This document shows positions 1 to 10,758 of a DNA stretch of 64,000 nt, piece by piece. Positions within the stretch are counted from its first letter, which is position 1. Each line of letters begins with the position of its first letter. The position numbers were made by a program, and so were the translations under genes. The stretch comes from Galerina marginata (taxonomy: Eukaryota > Basidiomycota > Agaricomycetes > Agaricales > Galerinaceae), in NCBI GenBank assembly GCA_023014335.1, contig JAECYW010000014.1, positions 1-64,000 on the forward strand. The letters run 5' to 3'. The notes under the pieces were generated by a model, which saw only the letters and a list, made by a program, of their open reading frames with translations, did no database searches and was not told the origin of the DNA.

Positions 1-2419
1 TATCGGTAAGGTTTATACTGCCGAACTCACGATCTCAACACTGACAATCTTCGAGGTTTCGAACGACTTATCCAAGCTGCCTCACCCTCCGCGTTCCACA
101 ATTCGGGCCATCGTTTCGATCCGCCGAAATGTCACCCAAAAACACGCCTGAAGGTGTTGGAGAAGATCCACAACTGGATTGATGGAACTGAGCATCCGAA
201 TGAGCCCGTGATGTGGGTGAACGGGGCCGCAGGTGTCGGGAAGTCGGCGATCGCACAATCGATGGCCGAACGCTTGGCTGCAGAGAAGCGCCTCGTCGCC
301 AGTTTTTTTTTCTCCAGGTCGGATCCATTCCGTAATAAGGCCGACAGTCTCGTACCCACTATCGCGTACCATGCTGCCCTTCATATTCCGGCTCTTAAAG
401 AACCAATAACCGCGCTATAACACGAGATCCCCTCATCTTCAAGCTCTCCATCGACGCCCAGTTCTCCACTCTCCTTACGGAACCCATTCAAAATCTGGCC
501 GATTCGGGCTACTTCCAGTTCCCAGATTCCCCTCGTGTCATCATCATAGATGGACTCGACGAATGTTCCGTCGCCGATGCTCAGGTCGCAATCCTCATGG
601 CCATCACAAACGCCCTAAGGACGGCTCGCTTCCCCTTGCTATTTCTTATTGCCAGTCGCCCCGAATCCCATCTGTCAGAAACTTTTACATCCAAATCCTT
701 CGATGGATTCCTTTCTCGCCTGACTCTCGACGACTCTTTTTTCCCGGACCATGACATCCGAGTTTTCCTCGAAGACCAATTTCAAGAGTTGAAGGATTCT
801 CATCCAATGCGTGCCTACCTCCCTCCCTCCTGGCCCCTTTCAGATCTTCTCGAAACCCTGGTGCGAAAGGCATCTGGGCAATTTATATATGCGTCCACAG
901 TAATCAAGTATATATCTTCCCGCCGCCACCGTCCTAACCACCGTCTGGATACTATTCTTGGCTTGCGTCCATCTCAAGGCCAAAACCCATTCTCTGAGCT
1001 GGACGGGTTGTACACACATATCCTTTCTTCTGTGGATGCAGAAGACATAGAACGAGTGCTAGATATCTTGGCTTTCCACCTGTTTGTCAGTGTTCCGTGT
1101 TTGACGTCTTCTGTGGAGGCAGTTCTGTCCCTTGAAAAAGGGGACATTCAAATTGCACTGTTTGACCTGGCAGCTGTTGTGAGCCTCACTCAAAATTATA
1201 TTTCAATCATCCATTCCTCGTTTTCCGACTTCCTCCAAGATCAGGCCCGTTCTAAGGTCTTTTATATCCAACCTGACCTTAGGCGGGCAGCTTTGGCAGA
1301 GCGATATTTCGCAATTCTCAATGGGTTAGGTAGGTCCTTTGAACCACCACTAATCTCATGCTCACGTACATCGGGTGAGTTGCAGAGGTTGTGCCACCAC
1401 CCCTCTGGGATATTGAACTACCGAGTCTGCTTAACGGCGCAAGCTGGACACCTGGGCTCCAGCGACAAATTTCCGATTTTTCTCTGCTTCCTCTTTCGAG
1501 GTGGTCTGAATATAAAGGAGGCGAATACTGGAATGAAAGTGGGCCGATTCGGTTTTTGCGGGATTTTCTAGTGCGCCTTCTTATCCATCCACGGTTACGG
1601 TATACTTAGCCTTGCTTTCAGGACTGCAGCAAACTTCCGCTCATCCCAATTCAGAAGATATTGGACGAGTACATGATGGCCCATTTGGGAGAGTACTACA
1701 CCGATAGTTGTCAAACCTTCCTTGTTGCTCTTATGGGGATAGGTGCCGTGTATGTTCACTATCCGTACAAGCGGATCGCCAGTATGAATCCTGAGATACA
1801 TGGAGATGTAGCGGCCGTCTTCTCACCATCCAGCGCCCCAGACAAGAACCACCTACGCTTCTGTGATGCCCTAACAAACCAAAAGTTCCAGCCCTACAAG
1901 CGGCAGGTTCGTACATTTCTCCGGGATCCCTCTCGATCTGGGGCACTGGCGCTCAATTGCGAACGATACGCTATTTCCGCGCTCTATTGTCTCAAGATCT
2001 TATGCAACGAAAGGTTGCCAATACCTCCCCGGAAACAGGACTCTCGCCAAAAGCAAATACGCAGAAACAGCCCATGGCTCTGGAGAAAGGTTCTTGGACC
2101 GAATAACAGGGCTTTGAGGAGATGTAAGAGGCATTTATTGGAGAAGTGGAGTGTCGTAATGAACTCCTACTTTCGGGCAGCTCATCCAAAGCTGTTCACC
2201 GGAAGCGATGACCATTGCCAATCACGAGTATTTCGGTGGTTACTACGGTGCCTCCGTCGGCTCCTGGAGCGATCAGCATATTCGAAGGAGCTGGTTGACT
2301 ATGCGTCTCACCATTCATTCTCCAGCCGTTGTCAGGACTGGCCCTATAAAACAAAATTTACAAGAGACGCCATCAATAGGTACATCGACTCGTGCCAAAA
2401 AGGGGATACGCCGCTTTAG
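1..2419 (+). pseudogene. Decayed NACHT-domain STAND NTPase (copy 1, 5' end outside window)
   Basis: This is a diverged duplicate of the intact NACHT gene at 12161-14679, aligned exon by exon. Positions 1-5 are the end of exon 1, 6-55 an intron (GTAAGG...CTGAC...AG), and 1330-1385 the second intron, both at the same sites as in the intact copy. The P-loop GAAGVGKSAIAQ and the Walker B stretch IIDGLDEC are present. Two lesions break it. A 1-nt deletion near 411 (ATAACCGCG where the intact copy has ATAACCCGCG) brings in a TAA at 418-420. A TAT-to-TAG nonsense change at 1607-1609 interrupts the C-terminal part, which stays open to 2419. If made at all, the product would stop just after the P-loop region. 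The intact copies are cytosolic NLR-like NTPases. A sequencing error could explain one lesion but hardly both. Confidence 0.85.
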
Positions 2420-2662
2420 TTTGTAAAATTGGATATCTACGATCACCCTTCCAACCACATATTTACAGTAGACGCTGTCAAAGGTGTCGGGAGGGACATT
2501 GAATTTGGACAAGGAAGCTCTACGTACAACTAACTACAGTTGTGAATAGATTTTTTATCTACTGAACCCCATGAAACACTTGCGCAAAATTCCACGTCCT
2601 TGAATTCCCGTCTGTCAAACCGATACCTTTCCCAACATATGTAATTCTCTCAAAGACCTTCG

Positions 2663-2794
2663 CTAATGCGCAGGCCAGATATCAACGTTATTCACATCCA
2701 CACCCTCCATAAACCACGCTTCTCATCCGAAAAAGACACATCATTCGCGCTCATCTGCCTCTTATCCGTCAGCCCCTTCGGAGCGAAAGTCCAG
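2663..2794 (-). pseudogene. Truncated 3' fragment of a DUF1348 gene
   Basis: About 130 nt downstream of the decayed NACHT copy match the 3' end of the intact DUF1348 gene (14923-15058) in the same relative orientation. Similarity stops abruptly after the shared GTCCAG at 2789-2794. The remnant still spells WTFAP, KRQMSAND and a terminal PAH before TAG, but it has an internal frameshift and no upstream exons. It marks the right-hand edge of the segmental duplication and is not functional. Confidence 0.75.
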
Positions 2795-3739
2795 CTTAAA
2801 CCCCAACCGAAATGAAATGAAACGAAAGCAAGAATTCAAAAGCCCGACGCCAGGTGGGGTCTGAACAGGCGCTTATGAGGTGGTGCGGTGAAACAGAAGC
2901 AGAGGCAGGCGCGTACTGCAGTGCCGTGCCGGCCGACCAAGCTGCGGTGGGCCATCAAAAGCACCCGCGAACGACGAGAGAAGTAAAAGTAAAAAGTAGA
3001 ACCGGAGGCACCGCGCCAGTCGACGAGAACACCCCAATATCACTGGCCATCCAATTCTTCAGCCTCACGTCGACTGCTGGCGCCGCCTATCCGCGTCATA
3101 TCGAAGACAAGGAAGAGAGGCACGAAAATAAATACGGACCAAAAGAAACGAAAGATGAAGATGAAATTGAAAGAGGGCAAATGGACCGTACTGCGAAAAG
3201 CTAAAACCCACGCGAAATGAAAATAAAAATCTTTTACCGTAAACGCAATGTATAAATAGAATAACCAGACCTTGGCCAGGGGCTCAGGCGAAGATCCGAG
3301 AAAGGATGACCATGCCCACCTTCCCCACACCGAAAGTGCTCGACAGCATGACACGACACGAGGACGACGCGATGTAGGTTTGGAAGAAGCGCCTGTGAGT
3401 ACTGCGCGTGTGTTGCGCGATGAACCAGGCGCAGATATTTTGCTATCAGTGAGGAGTGTCATATCGAGCGACTCTGAGAGGCGGAGAAGCGGGGAACAAA
3501 GTACGAAGATAGCGGGTACCGCAACGGTCTATAGAAGAGAAGAGAAAGTCCGAGAAATAACGGGGATGACAGAAGCAAGATGAAAGCTGAGATATGAAAG
3601 AGGAAAGAAGAGACGAGAATGAAAGGACAAGCAGACCAGGCCAGGCCAACAAACAATGAACAAAAGAACAAAAGAACACAACGCAAATGGTAGAAAACAA
3701 AGAAAAAAAGAGGGAGGAAAGACGAAACGAAAACATACT
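2795..3739. other. No recognisable gene; long purine-rich tract
   Basis: The + strand is strongly purine-rich from about 3440 to 3740 (pyrimidine-rich on the - strand), which in fungi is typical of promoter or 5' UTR sequence. Open frames here have low-complexity, composition-driven translations, and none resembles a known family. Confidence 0.4.
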
Positions 3740-4285
3740 TCACAGCCAACGTCTGCGCGCGAGTGTGCACGACCATCGTGTTTGACGCCATATTAATGCT
3801 CCCCGCAGCATCATCGTCTTGTCTGTATTCCTCATGATTAAGTAGGACAGAGCAAAAGGGGTCCTCGGCAAGACAGGCAGCAGTGGCGGCGGGGAAGCCT
3901 CCACCTCCACAGTAACGTCCTCAGGCTGGAGCTGCGCCCCTCTGAACGGCGGCGAGAGGTACACTTGTGCTGTATCCATGTGCGCGGGGAGATCGTCTTT
4001 TTCCCTTCCTTCCTGCCCATCGCGAGTGTGGTCGTCAGAGAGGTGGTCAAGCACCGAGCCTTTACTGTCAAAGAGAGAGCCACAGAGGTCGATGTATTAG
4101 GCGTGCGGGTGTCGAAGTCTTCGAGGTACGAAGGGCTCCTCCAGCATCGTCTCCGCCGCTGCCGGCGCTAGTAGCGCAGGCGGTAAGTCGGCAGGGTCCT
4201 CGGTGGCCATCCTGGCCGACGATGAAGTTGAGCTCAACCTGGAATAGGCTAAGGTCCAGGAAGCGTTGACGCGATTGTTTGGCAC
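3740..4285 (-). CDS. Possible unrecognised multi-exon gene
   Basis: Two open stretches share one minus-strand frame (4285-4097 and 4054-3740) and look protein-coding rather than compositional: an Ala/Pro/Glu-rich piece with an ATG in the context ARMATEDPADLPP, and a piece reading MDTAQVYLSPPF. A TAA at 4097-4099 separates them. In another frame the segment ending near 3740 reads NTMVVHTRAQTLAVK directly before GTATGT, a good splice donor. I could not find a splice combination that joins these pieces. The family is not recognised. It may be a real short gene with unresolved introns or a degenerate one. Confidence 0.22.
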
Positions 4286-4299
4286 GTGATTCGATCAAC

Positions 4300-5420
4300 C
4301 TACGGGATTTCAATCAGCTTTCTACCATCGACGATGACGACCACGATTGGCCTACGTTTTGCCTGAAGACTGCGACTTTTCTCACCTTCTCGTGTCATAA
4401 TTCAAGTCTCAGTCGACTCCCGGCTTCCTCGCGACGCCTTCATTATGCCTGTCCATGTCAGGGTACTCGTTTTCGTTCCAGAGATATACCAAGAACTGAA
4501 TTCGAGAAACTAAAGATGACGCTAAACGACCCAGGCATCCCTTCGACGCCGTTCTGTTACTTTCTCTTCGGTGCTGTTCTCTTGGATTCAGTTCTATTTA
4601 GTTCTCTGGACCCCAAACGTTCTTTCCGTTTATTTTCCGCCCTATCGCTCATCTATCCTAAGCCCTTGGGTCCAACGCTATGTTATAACTTTAACGAGTA
4701 ATCTGCATCCGGCCAGTGGCGTTCTTTCTTTAAAACGCGACATTACAACTGGAGTGCAAACGACAAGACAAAGTTACACCCCATGCCGTTTTTTTCCCTC
4801 GTTTCAGGTACAGCGCTTCCGCGTCCCCAGCTTCAAACTTAAAGCTTGTCTTCTGGTACATTTATTATCATTATTCATACCGTTTTGACTTCCCACCCAT
4901 AGACATTTATGAACGCCCGTTTCCTTCGCCCTGTCGTGCTCAAGTTTTAGAGCAATTAGCCAAGTGCGTGTTTCCTTCCATCCCGACTACACATGTGTTC
5001 TTTAAATTCTTGACGTTTTGTAACGGTAGAAACCATTCCAATTTTTTGTAAATAAGATGGACCAGCTCGCTGATTTATTTTGGCTTACGTCCAGACCCCA
5101 CCGGCCTAGGATTTGGATCCGCATCTCGCTCTCGCTTCCATTTGATCGCTTGCTACTACTATTACTAGAGTAAAAAAACACGCCAAAGAATCGACCCAAG
5201 GCCGAGTTTTTATCCAGAAAAGGACACCATTTCTCAATCTATCCCATTTTAACAAACAACATCATTAGTAGCATTGGAAGTCAACGCAAAACGTCTTTCA
5301 ATTTCGCTATTTCGAACATCGAGGATTTAGAACACCCCTACTTAGCGTGCACACTACATACTCAATCGACTCTACTTCTACGCTACGTCACTACGCTTAT
5401 CCCGATCCCAAAAATATCGC
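4300..5420. other. No supported gene
   Basis: A plus-strand open frame at 4279-4701 has a serine/leucine-rich translation with no family resemblance and no convincing splice sites. From about 4860 to 5420 the sequence is AT-rich with no long frames. It probably serves as intergenic sequence and as the 3' flank of the glycine-rich gene. Confidence 0.35.
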
Positions 5421-6215
5421 CTAATCAACCAAGTCAGCAGAAAGCCCCTCGTTGTAGAGTGGGATCCACTGGCCCTCCTCGCGTAGACCAAGCTTGATAC
5501 TCCCATCGCCACCTATGTTAAGCCCGGCATCAGCCCCATCAACATCAAGCCCAACGCCGACGCCCCCATCTCCAATTCCAGCGCCTACAGAGATCTGCCC
5601 GCCGTTAGCCCCACTCCCGCCGGTGTTAGTCCCCCCATTAGCCCCATCGACGCTGGTCGCCCCACTTCCAACACCAACGTTACCGCCTACAGAGATCGCA
5701 CCGCCGTTAGCCCCACTTCCACCAGTGTTGGTGTCTCCATTCGCCCCGCTCACACTAACTCCCGCGCTGCTTCCAGTTCCGGTTCCGGTTCCGGTTCCAG
5801 TTCCACTCCCCGCATCAGCACCGGCAGACGACGTGCCGCCATTGGCCCCACTTCCTGCCGCGCTCGTACCGCTAGTCGACTTGGCTGAGCTCACAGCAGT
5901 CCCGCCGGTCCATCCCGGTGCAGTGATGGCTCCTTTTCCCGCTTTGCCGATCCCGCTGAAGCCTCCACGGAACGGGACGAATCCAGCGCGGCGGGGCGGG
6001 CGCGGGAAAAGGAAAGGGAGGAGGTCCGGACGGAAGATGTTCAAAGGGCGTCGGACGGGTCCACTGGTAAAGGGACGAAGAAACCCGGGCGGGCCGTAGA
6101 ACTCGTCTGCACGCTCGATAAGCTGGCTTTCTTGTACTTTTCCTTGGGAGGGCAATGCCATGCCGCCGTTAGCGGCAAGCAAGGCGGAGACGGAGATTGT
6201 TACGAAGATCTTCAT
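5421..6215 (-). CDS. Secreted glycine/serine-rich repeat protein
   Basis: A single-exon, 264-residue protein. Residues 1-20 form a clear signal peptide (MKIF, then a hydrophobic core rich in Val, Ala and Leu, ending near GGMALPS). The next 75 residues are Pro/Arg-rich (PRPPRR, PFRGGF). The rest is a low-complexity Gly/Ser/Ala/Asn domain built on GGSGANGG and a GTGTGTG run, ending in a non-repetitive tail. There are almost no cysteines, so it is not a hydrophobin or a typical cysteine-rich effector. By composition it could be a structural wall or extracellular protein, but no family is recognised. The opposite strand is open only because of the repeat composition. Function unknown; existence as a secreted protein is well supported by signal peptide, frame and repeat structure. 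Confidence 0.75.
   Translation of the reverse strand: MKIFVTISVSALLAANGGMALPSQGKVQESQLIERADEFYGPPGFLRPFTSGPVRRPLNIFRPDLLPFLFPRPPRRAGFVPFRGGFSGIGKAGKGAITAPGWTGGTAVSSAKSTSGTSAAGSGANGGTSSAGADAGSGTGTGTGTGTGSSAGVSVSGANGDTNTGGSGANGGAISVGGNVGVGSGATSVDGANGGTNTGGSGANGGQISVGAGIGDGGVGVGLDVDGADAGLNIGGDGSIKLGLREEGQWIPLYNEGLSADLVD
5583..5760 (-). repeat. 102-nt internal direct repeat in the Gly-rich gene
   Basis: A unit starting GCCTACAGAGATC at 5583 recurs at 5685, a spacing of 102 nt (34 codons). Both copies encode a GGSGANGG module followed by ISVG. The multiple-of-three period keeps the reading frame. Confidence 0.75.
5771..5804. repeat. Imperfect GGTTCC hexanucleotide microsatellite
   Basis: Five to six head-to-tail copies of (A/G)GTTCC or GGTTCC, in frame with the secreted protein gene, where they encode the alternating Gly-Thr run. 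A likely site of length polymorphism. Confidence 0.85.
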
Positions 6216-7583
6216 TTGTTTTTGTGGTGGTTCCCTGAAGGCACCGGAAACGGCGTTAGCAAAACATCAACGCATGACTAGAGGTTTGTGTTCTTACTTC
6301 TGGAAAGGGCGAGGTTGTGGAAGTTTCGCTGAGTTTTCCAACAGTTCGTTGTTCGTTTTATGGCTGAACGAAGGTTGTTTGGTCGTAGAACTTCATTAGC
6401 GTCAACGTGTGCCGTGCTCAAACCCGCCTTGGAATAAGGCACTTCTAGGTACATTCTGTCGTTTGATTTTTCATTCTAGAAACCTTCGAATTTCGCGGAA
6501 CAGTGTCTAACGAGCACTTTAGGGATTGCCGAGTGACACGTCTCTAAAGCCGGGAGGGCTAGAACTGTGAGCACTAGGATATACCGTTTTACCTCGATAT
6601 TTCTACCAAAGCCACACTTTCTACGACTCTAAACTGGCGAGCTTCCCATTCGCATTTCGGCAAGGTTTCTAGCATGACATGTACTTGTGGTACGATACAT
6701 TTAGCTGCGTGGTGCCGTTGATTGGTCAATCTTACTGAGATTTGTCTTCCTCAAGTTGTTGGCACAAACGCAGAAAAACTCGCAACTTGTGAATAATGAA
6801 GGATACTCGAATTCCAATACTCAAGCTCCACGAAGAAAGAAAAAAAGCCAACTCGAGTATTCGGTCAAACTAGCCAGGCAGGCAAGTAGAAGATCGGCAG
6901 ATAGTACAACCACTACCTACGATTTCTTGAGGTCAAATTTCAACGCTTAGTAGAGAGTCTAGGCTCATTAGCTTGGCAATAATGCAGGAAAAACGACCCA
7001 GAAAACTAGCCACGGCCAGGCTCAGTCAAAACACTCCCCGGCGAGATATTCCTCGGGAAAACGGCTGTTAGGACGTAGAAGTGGCAAGGAATCCATACCA
7101 CCTTTCAATGAATGAGATCCCATAGGCGCTGTGCCGCAGTCGATGTAACTAGGCCATCATTTCTCGCAGTGAACAATCGGCGTCGTATAGTTCGAGAACA
7201 AGATCGAATGAGAATCATGGGGAGTCCTTCAACAAACTAGTATCCAGTCGATGCCGTGTCCGTTGGGTTGTTAAATTACTCTAGGGGATGGAAAGGAAAG
7301 ACCTGGTTTCCTTGGACTTCTGGGAGGCTGTAGGTACAATAGCTACCCAATCCCTTTAGCATCCTATTGGCCACGATATTGACCAATTGATTATAATGGA
7401 ATAAAGGCGATACAACACTGCCGAATCCCTTCAAATTAAATCTGAACTTCAATTAAAACGACTCTGACTGCCGTCTTGATATAATTCGCTACCACGATCG
7501 CTACTGCCACAACTCAACCACTATTTGCTGCTATCGACTTTGGTCGTTGCTGATGTGCGTTGGTTGTATCGGCTACGCGCGAC
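6216..7583. other. Intergenic, contains diverged repeat copy A
   Basis: No supported gene. The left part carries the promoter of the secreted protein gene (minus strand). The right part (7101-7430) is one copy of a diverged direct repeat whose partner lies beyond the kinase gene. Confidence 0.5.
7101..7430 (+). repeat. Diverged direct repeat, copy A
   Basis: Shares an ordered series of blocks with 9825-10218 in the same orientation: TTTCAATGAATGAGAT, TGCCGTGTCCG versus TGTCGTGTCCG, GCATCCTATTGGCCACGATA versus GCATCCTATCGGCCACGATA, then AATAAAGGC and GCCGAATC. Substitutions and indels are numerous, so the duplication is old. It ends about 150 nt before the 3' end of the kinase gene. Confidence 0.75.
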
Positions 7584-9093
7584 CTACTGTTCGGCTTGCA
7601 ATACACCCAAAATATGCCTAGCAGATGGCCGTTTGTCCACGTCCCTTGCGATGCAACTATTAGCCAGGTCTCGATACCATTGAGGCGTGGACCCTTGGCC
7701 ATCCCTCCATACGAAACTGGGTGGTTCGGATCGATCCTCTCTCTCAAATCTCCCAACCTCCTCTGCGATCTGCCACAGCACAATGCCAAGAGCAAATATA
7801 TCTCTTGCTCTGGATAGTGGAAAGACAATACCAGACTCTGTCACCTCAAATTCTGGAGCGACGTAAAGCTCCGTGTATCCATCCTGAGGTGCGATATCGA
7901 TGTGCTGCAGGTGGCCATCTCGGCCAAGGAGAATATTGTCTAGTTTAATGTCACCGGTGCAAATGCCACTATCATGAAGAGCGACAACACCGCTTGTGGC
8001 TTCGATAGACCAGGTATGTTTCAGCGACCAGCTGAGCTTCGAAATGGAGGGTTTTATAGAAGTCGCATCTTTGCTGCTGACCCGGGAGAACGTCTGTAAC
8101 GACTTGCCAGTGGGATTCAGGATCACGGTTGCAAGTATCGAGCTCTGATCCGTAGTTCCTTCTATTAAGAGGTCGTCGAATACATCGGTTAATGTTCCTG
8201 CAGGCATGAAAGGCATCAGGTATCCACGAAACCCGGAATTCGAGTCGTCGGTTACAAGGAAGACGGGTTTGATAATATAAGGCGATTGGAGGCGGTTGAG
8301 ATGTTCAACCTCAGAAAGGAGAGCGCTCATCGGTCGATCTTCTCGATCTATGGGTATTTCATACCTCTTGAACACGTACTGGGCTCCTGTGGGGTCTCCA
8401 GCTATGGTGACGATATCGATGTGAGAATGAGAAGTCATCACGGGGCATTTTCGGAGAAGAGAGAGTGCGACACGCGGAACTGTGGCCAACATGTCAGGAA
8501 TATGAGGATACACCTTCTCCTTAGGTAAATTTCTCGGCAGGACAGAAACTTCTAAGGTCCCGTTGACAGTCTCAATTTCAACGGAGGTAACAGGGAGCAA
8601 GTTATCGATTTTATTGAGTATCTGTACGCCACAATCCAGGGGAATGTAGTTAGTCAGATCACGGTATTTGGAAAGCGTGCGTACCTCGTTTCGGAATGTT
8701 TTCAAATCAAGATGACTTTCAGCTTGCAAGACCTGATTTTCTACACAGTTAGCATCGCACTCATTCCATGAATAAGAGACGGTAATGGAAAATCCGGTTT
8801 CGTAGCGCGTATCATCTGCTTGGTACAAGAAAGTGGTGGAGCCTGCCATGGCTTCTATATCATCGGTACCAGGCACCAAACGACAGTCGTCCAGCGAGAA
8901 ATGGTCCATTATCAAGTCGTCCTCCTCCCGTTCCCTCCGTTCCTTTATCATCCGGGATTGAAGTGGATTTCCCAGAGCTGAACAGATAATCAGTTATGAA
9001 ATGATATAAGACAATGCGGTAGTCAAGGCTGCGTGGTGCACAAATCCACCTACCAACAGGCGTTATATCGACGGAATGGGCAACTATTGACAT
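7584..9093 (-). CDS. Protein kinase-like protein
   Basis: Two exons (9093-9054 and 8977-7584) encode 477 residues. The intron 9053-8978 begins GTAGGTGG and ends AACTGAT...CTGTTCAG. The ATG at 9093 lies 47 nt from a TATATAA box and opens in frame with exon 2. The C-terminal half is a kinase fold: VFKRY (ATP-binding Lys near residue 214), a catalytic loop GDIKLDNILL (near 355; Asp, Lys and Asn kept), HIDIAP at the DFG position (metal-binding Asp kept), APE, DIFALGIVLW and KRPSA. The first 190 residues match no domain I know. The HRD motif is TGD and the DFG motif is DIA, so it belongs to an atypical fungal group, but no key catalytic residue is missing. It lies between two NACHT copies. Substrate unknown. 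Confidence 0.8.
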
Positions 9094-9139
9094 GGGGCAA
9101 GGACGGAATTATCGACTCGAGTTCTCCAAAAGGTCCAGT

Positions 9140-9146
9140 TTATATA
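9140..9146 (-). promoter_or_regulatory. TATA box of the kinase gene
   Basis: On the minus strand the sequence reads TATATAA, 47 nt upstream of the chosen ATG at 9093. It supports that start over the in-frame ATG at 8951 inside exon 2. Confidence 0.5.
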
Positions 9147-9824
9147 CCAAACGTTATCAGCTTTCGCACGCTCTCCCAAACAGACGCCGGCGATCCAATC
9201 TCACCTTAAACAATAATAGGGACTTGCCAGATCATGTCGCCTTGTTTTTCTTTTTATTATGTCTTTTTTATGAGCATTACATGAAAGCTCACCAGGGCCG
9301 CATTCCAGAAAACAAGGCGGTGCCGTAAAGAGAACTTGAAAGCAGCGTCGTCAGGGAATTGCCCACAACTTGTTGAAATAATGAAGGCAGGGCCTACAAT
9401 TTTTAAATTGCTCACGTACTAAGTAACCCACAATGTGTTCAAAGAATAAAGAGCTTTCCCCACAGCGTCACACACTGACAGGTTTACAATAAACTTACAA
9501 TTCTAGCCCACAATCCCTTGGAAGCATGAAGACACGCCGTGCCCCAAGTTCCAACTTTTATTATGCTAGAAAAAAAATGTACCCTGCCCACAAAGTCGCC
9601 CAAAACAGGATAAAACACGGTGGTACCAATAGGTACGCAGAGTATTACGGAGCTTTACAACTAAACATAGCGACGGTGAAGAGCTCGTTCTCTGTAAGCC
9701 TTTAAATCGTGCGGAAGCAGTAGAATTTCTTCCTTAATATCCACCTCATGCTGGCAAATCTCTAAAGATACCAGTAGAAGCACAGGACTGCTATATCCTG
9801 AGGTTGTTATCAGAATGGTCACCG
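9147..9824. other. Intergenic, no gene seen
   Basis: AT-rich sequence upstream of the kinase gene. No long frame with coding character and no structural RNA was recognised. Confidence 0.4.
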
Positions 9825-10218
9825 CTTTTCAATGAATGAGATCTCATGGGGTCGAGCAGCAGTCTATGCAGCCCGGCTATCATTCTTTCCGGTGCACCAT
9901 TGGCGTTGTGAAGTACGAAAACGAAGCTAAACTCGAATTTCCCCCCCCTGTGGATCATCGGGTTCCTTCGAAAAACTGGTATTTAGTCAACGCCCTCACT
10001 GTCGTGTCCGCTTGTGATGTTAAATCATCTTGGAAATGAAAAGATCGGGTTTGCTTCGCTTTCTAGGACATTGTAGCTGCAATACCTATCCAGTCCCGTT
10101 GGCATCCTATCGGCCACGATAGTGCCAACTGATAATGATGGAATCACTGTCAATAAAGGCACCGAGGTCGCGTCGCGTTTAGAAAGTCACGTGCAGGTAG
10201 CACAAAACGCCGAATCTT
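9825..10218 (+). repeat. Diverged direct repeat, copy B
   Basis: Partner of 7101-7430, from CTTTTCAATGAATGAGAT to CGCCGAATC. The two copies lie 2.7 kb apart and bracket the kinase gene. Beyond 10218 I see no further similarity to the kinase gene, so if a second kinase gene was ever duplicated with this flank it is gone. Confidence 0.7.
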
Positions 10219-10365
10219 GCCGAATCTACTTCTGCCACTGGTCGTCGTCACAGGTCGGACGACTCACTGCCATGTACTTCGACAATCTCCGACCGCGATC
10301 TACCTTGACTCGTAACTTACTATAAGTTTGGTCACCCATAGTGTTTGTAGTGGCCAACTCCTTCT

Positions 10366-10758
10366 CTAAGCACCTCCACCAACGTCAATTTTAATCCACC
10401 GGACAACCAACGGACGACAAGCAATACAAGAGATTTGCGCTGGTACGCTGGACGATTCTTTGTTCTCAACTTCGCTTAGCTGTCGACGGCGGGAAACATC
10501 TAGGTCTTCCGGCGCTTTCATCTCTTGTTCTGGGGTTTTTATGATTCTACAGTCCCACTCCAGCAATGTCGGGTTTTGGGGAACTTTGCGAGCTTTCACT
10601 GGGCTCGCTGCCCATTGGAAGCCTGGATTTCTGGGGTCACAGTAAGCTTTTCGATACCCAACGAAAACTGCACAAATCTGACATTCCCTAGTGTCAGTGT
10701 CATTCGTACTGACCTGCAACTTGCCTCCCTGCCCTCGTGCATTACGACCTCGCCTCAA
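10366..10758 (-). CDS. Unrecognised open frame, possible gene fragment
   Basis: A 130-codon frame whose translation is not low-complexity. It contains CQIC followed by YRKAYC, an acidic stretch (SEVENKESS) and a terminal WIKIDVGGG. There is a possible intron (GTCAGT...CTGAC...GCAG) near its 5' end, but using it does not improve the model. No family recognised; the plus-strand frames here are probably its shadows. It could be a short real gene or chance. Confidence 0.2.
   Translation of the reverse strand: MRRGRNARGQGGKLQVSTNDTDTRECQICAVFVGYRKAYCDPRNPGFQWAASPVKARKVPQNPTLLEWDCRIIKTPEQEMKAPEDLDVSRRRQLSEVENKESSSVPAQISCIACRPLVVRWIKIDVGGGA

Noticed and set aside
5494..6099. Plus-strand Pro-rich open frame of 201 codons
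   Set aside because: It is the mirror of the Gly-rich gene; the minus-strand frame has the signal peptide and start codon.
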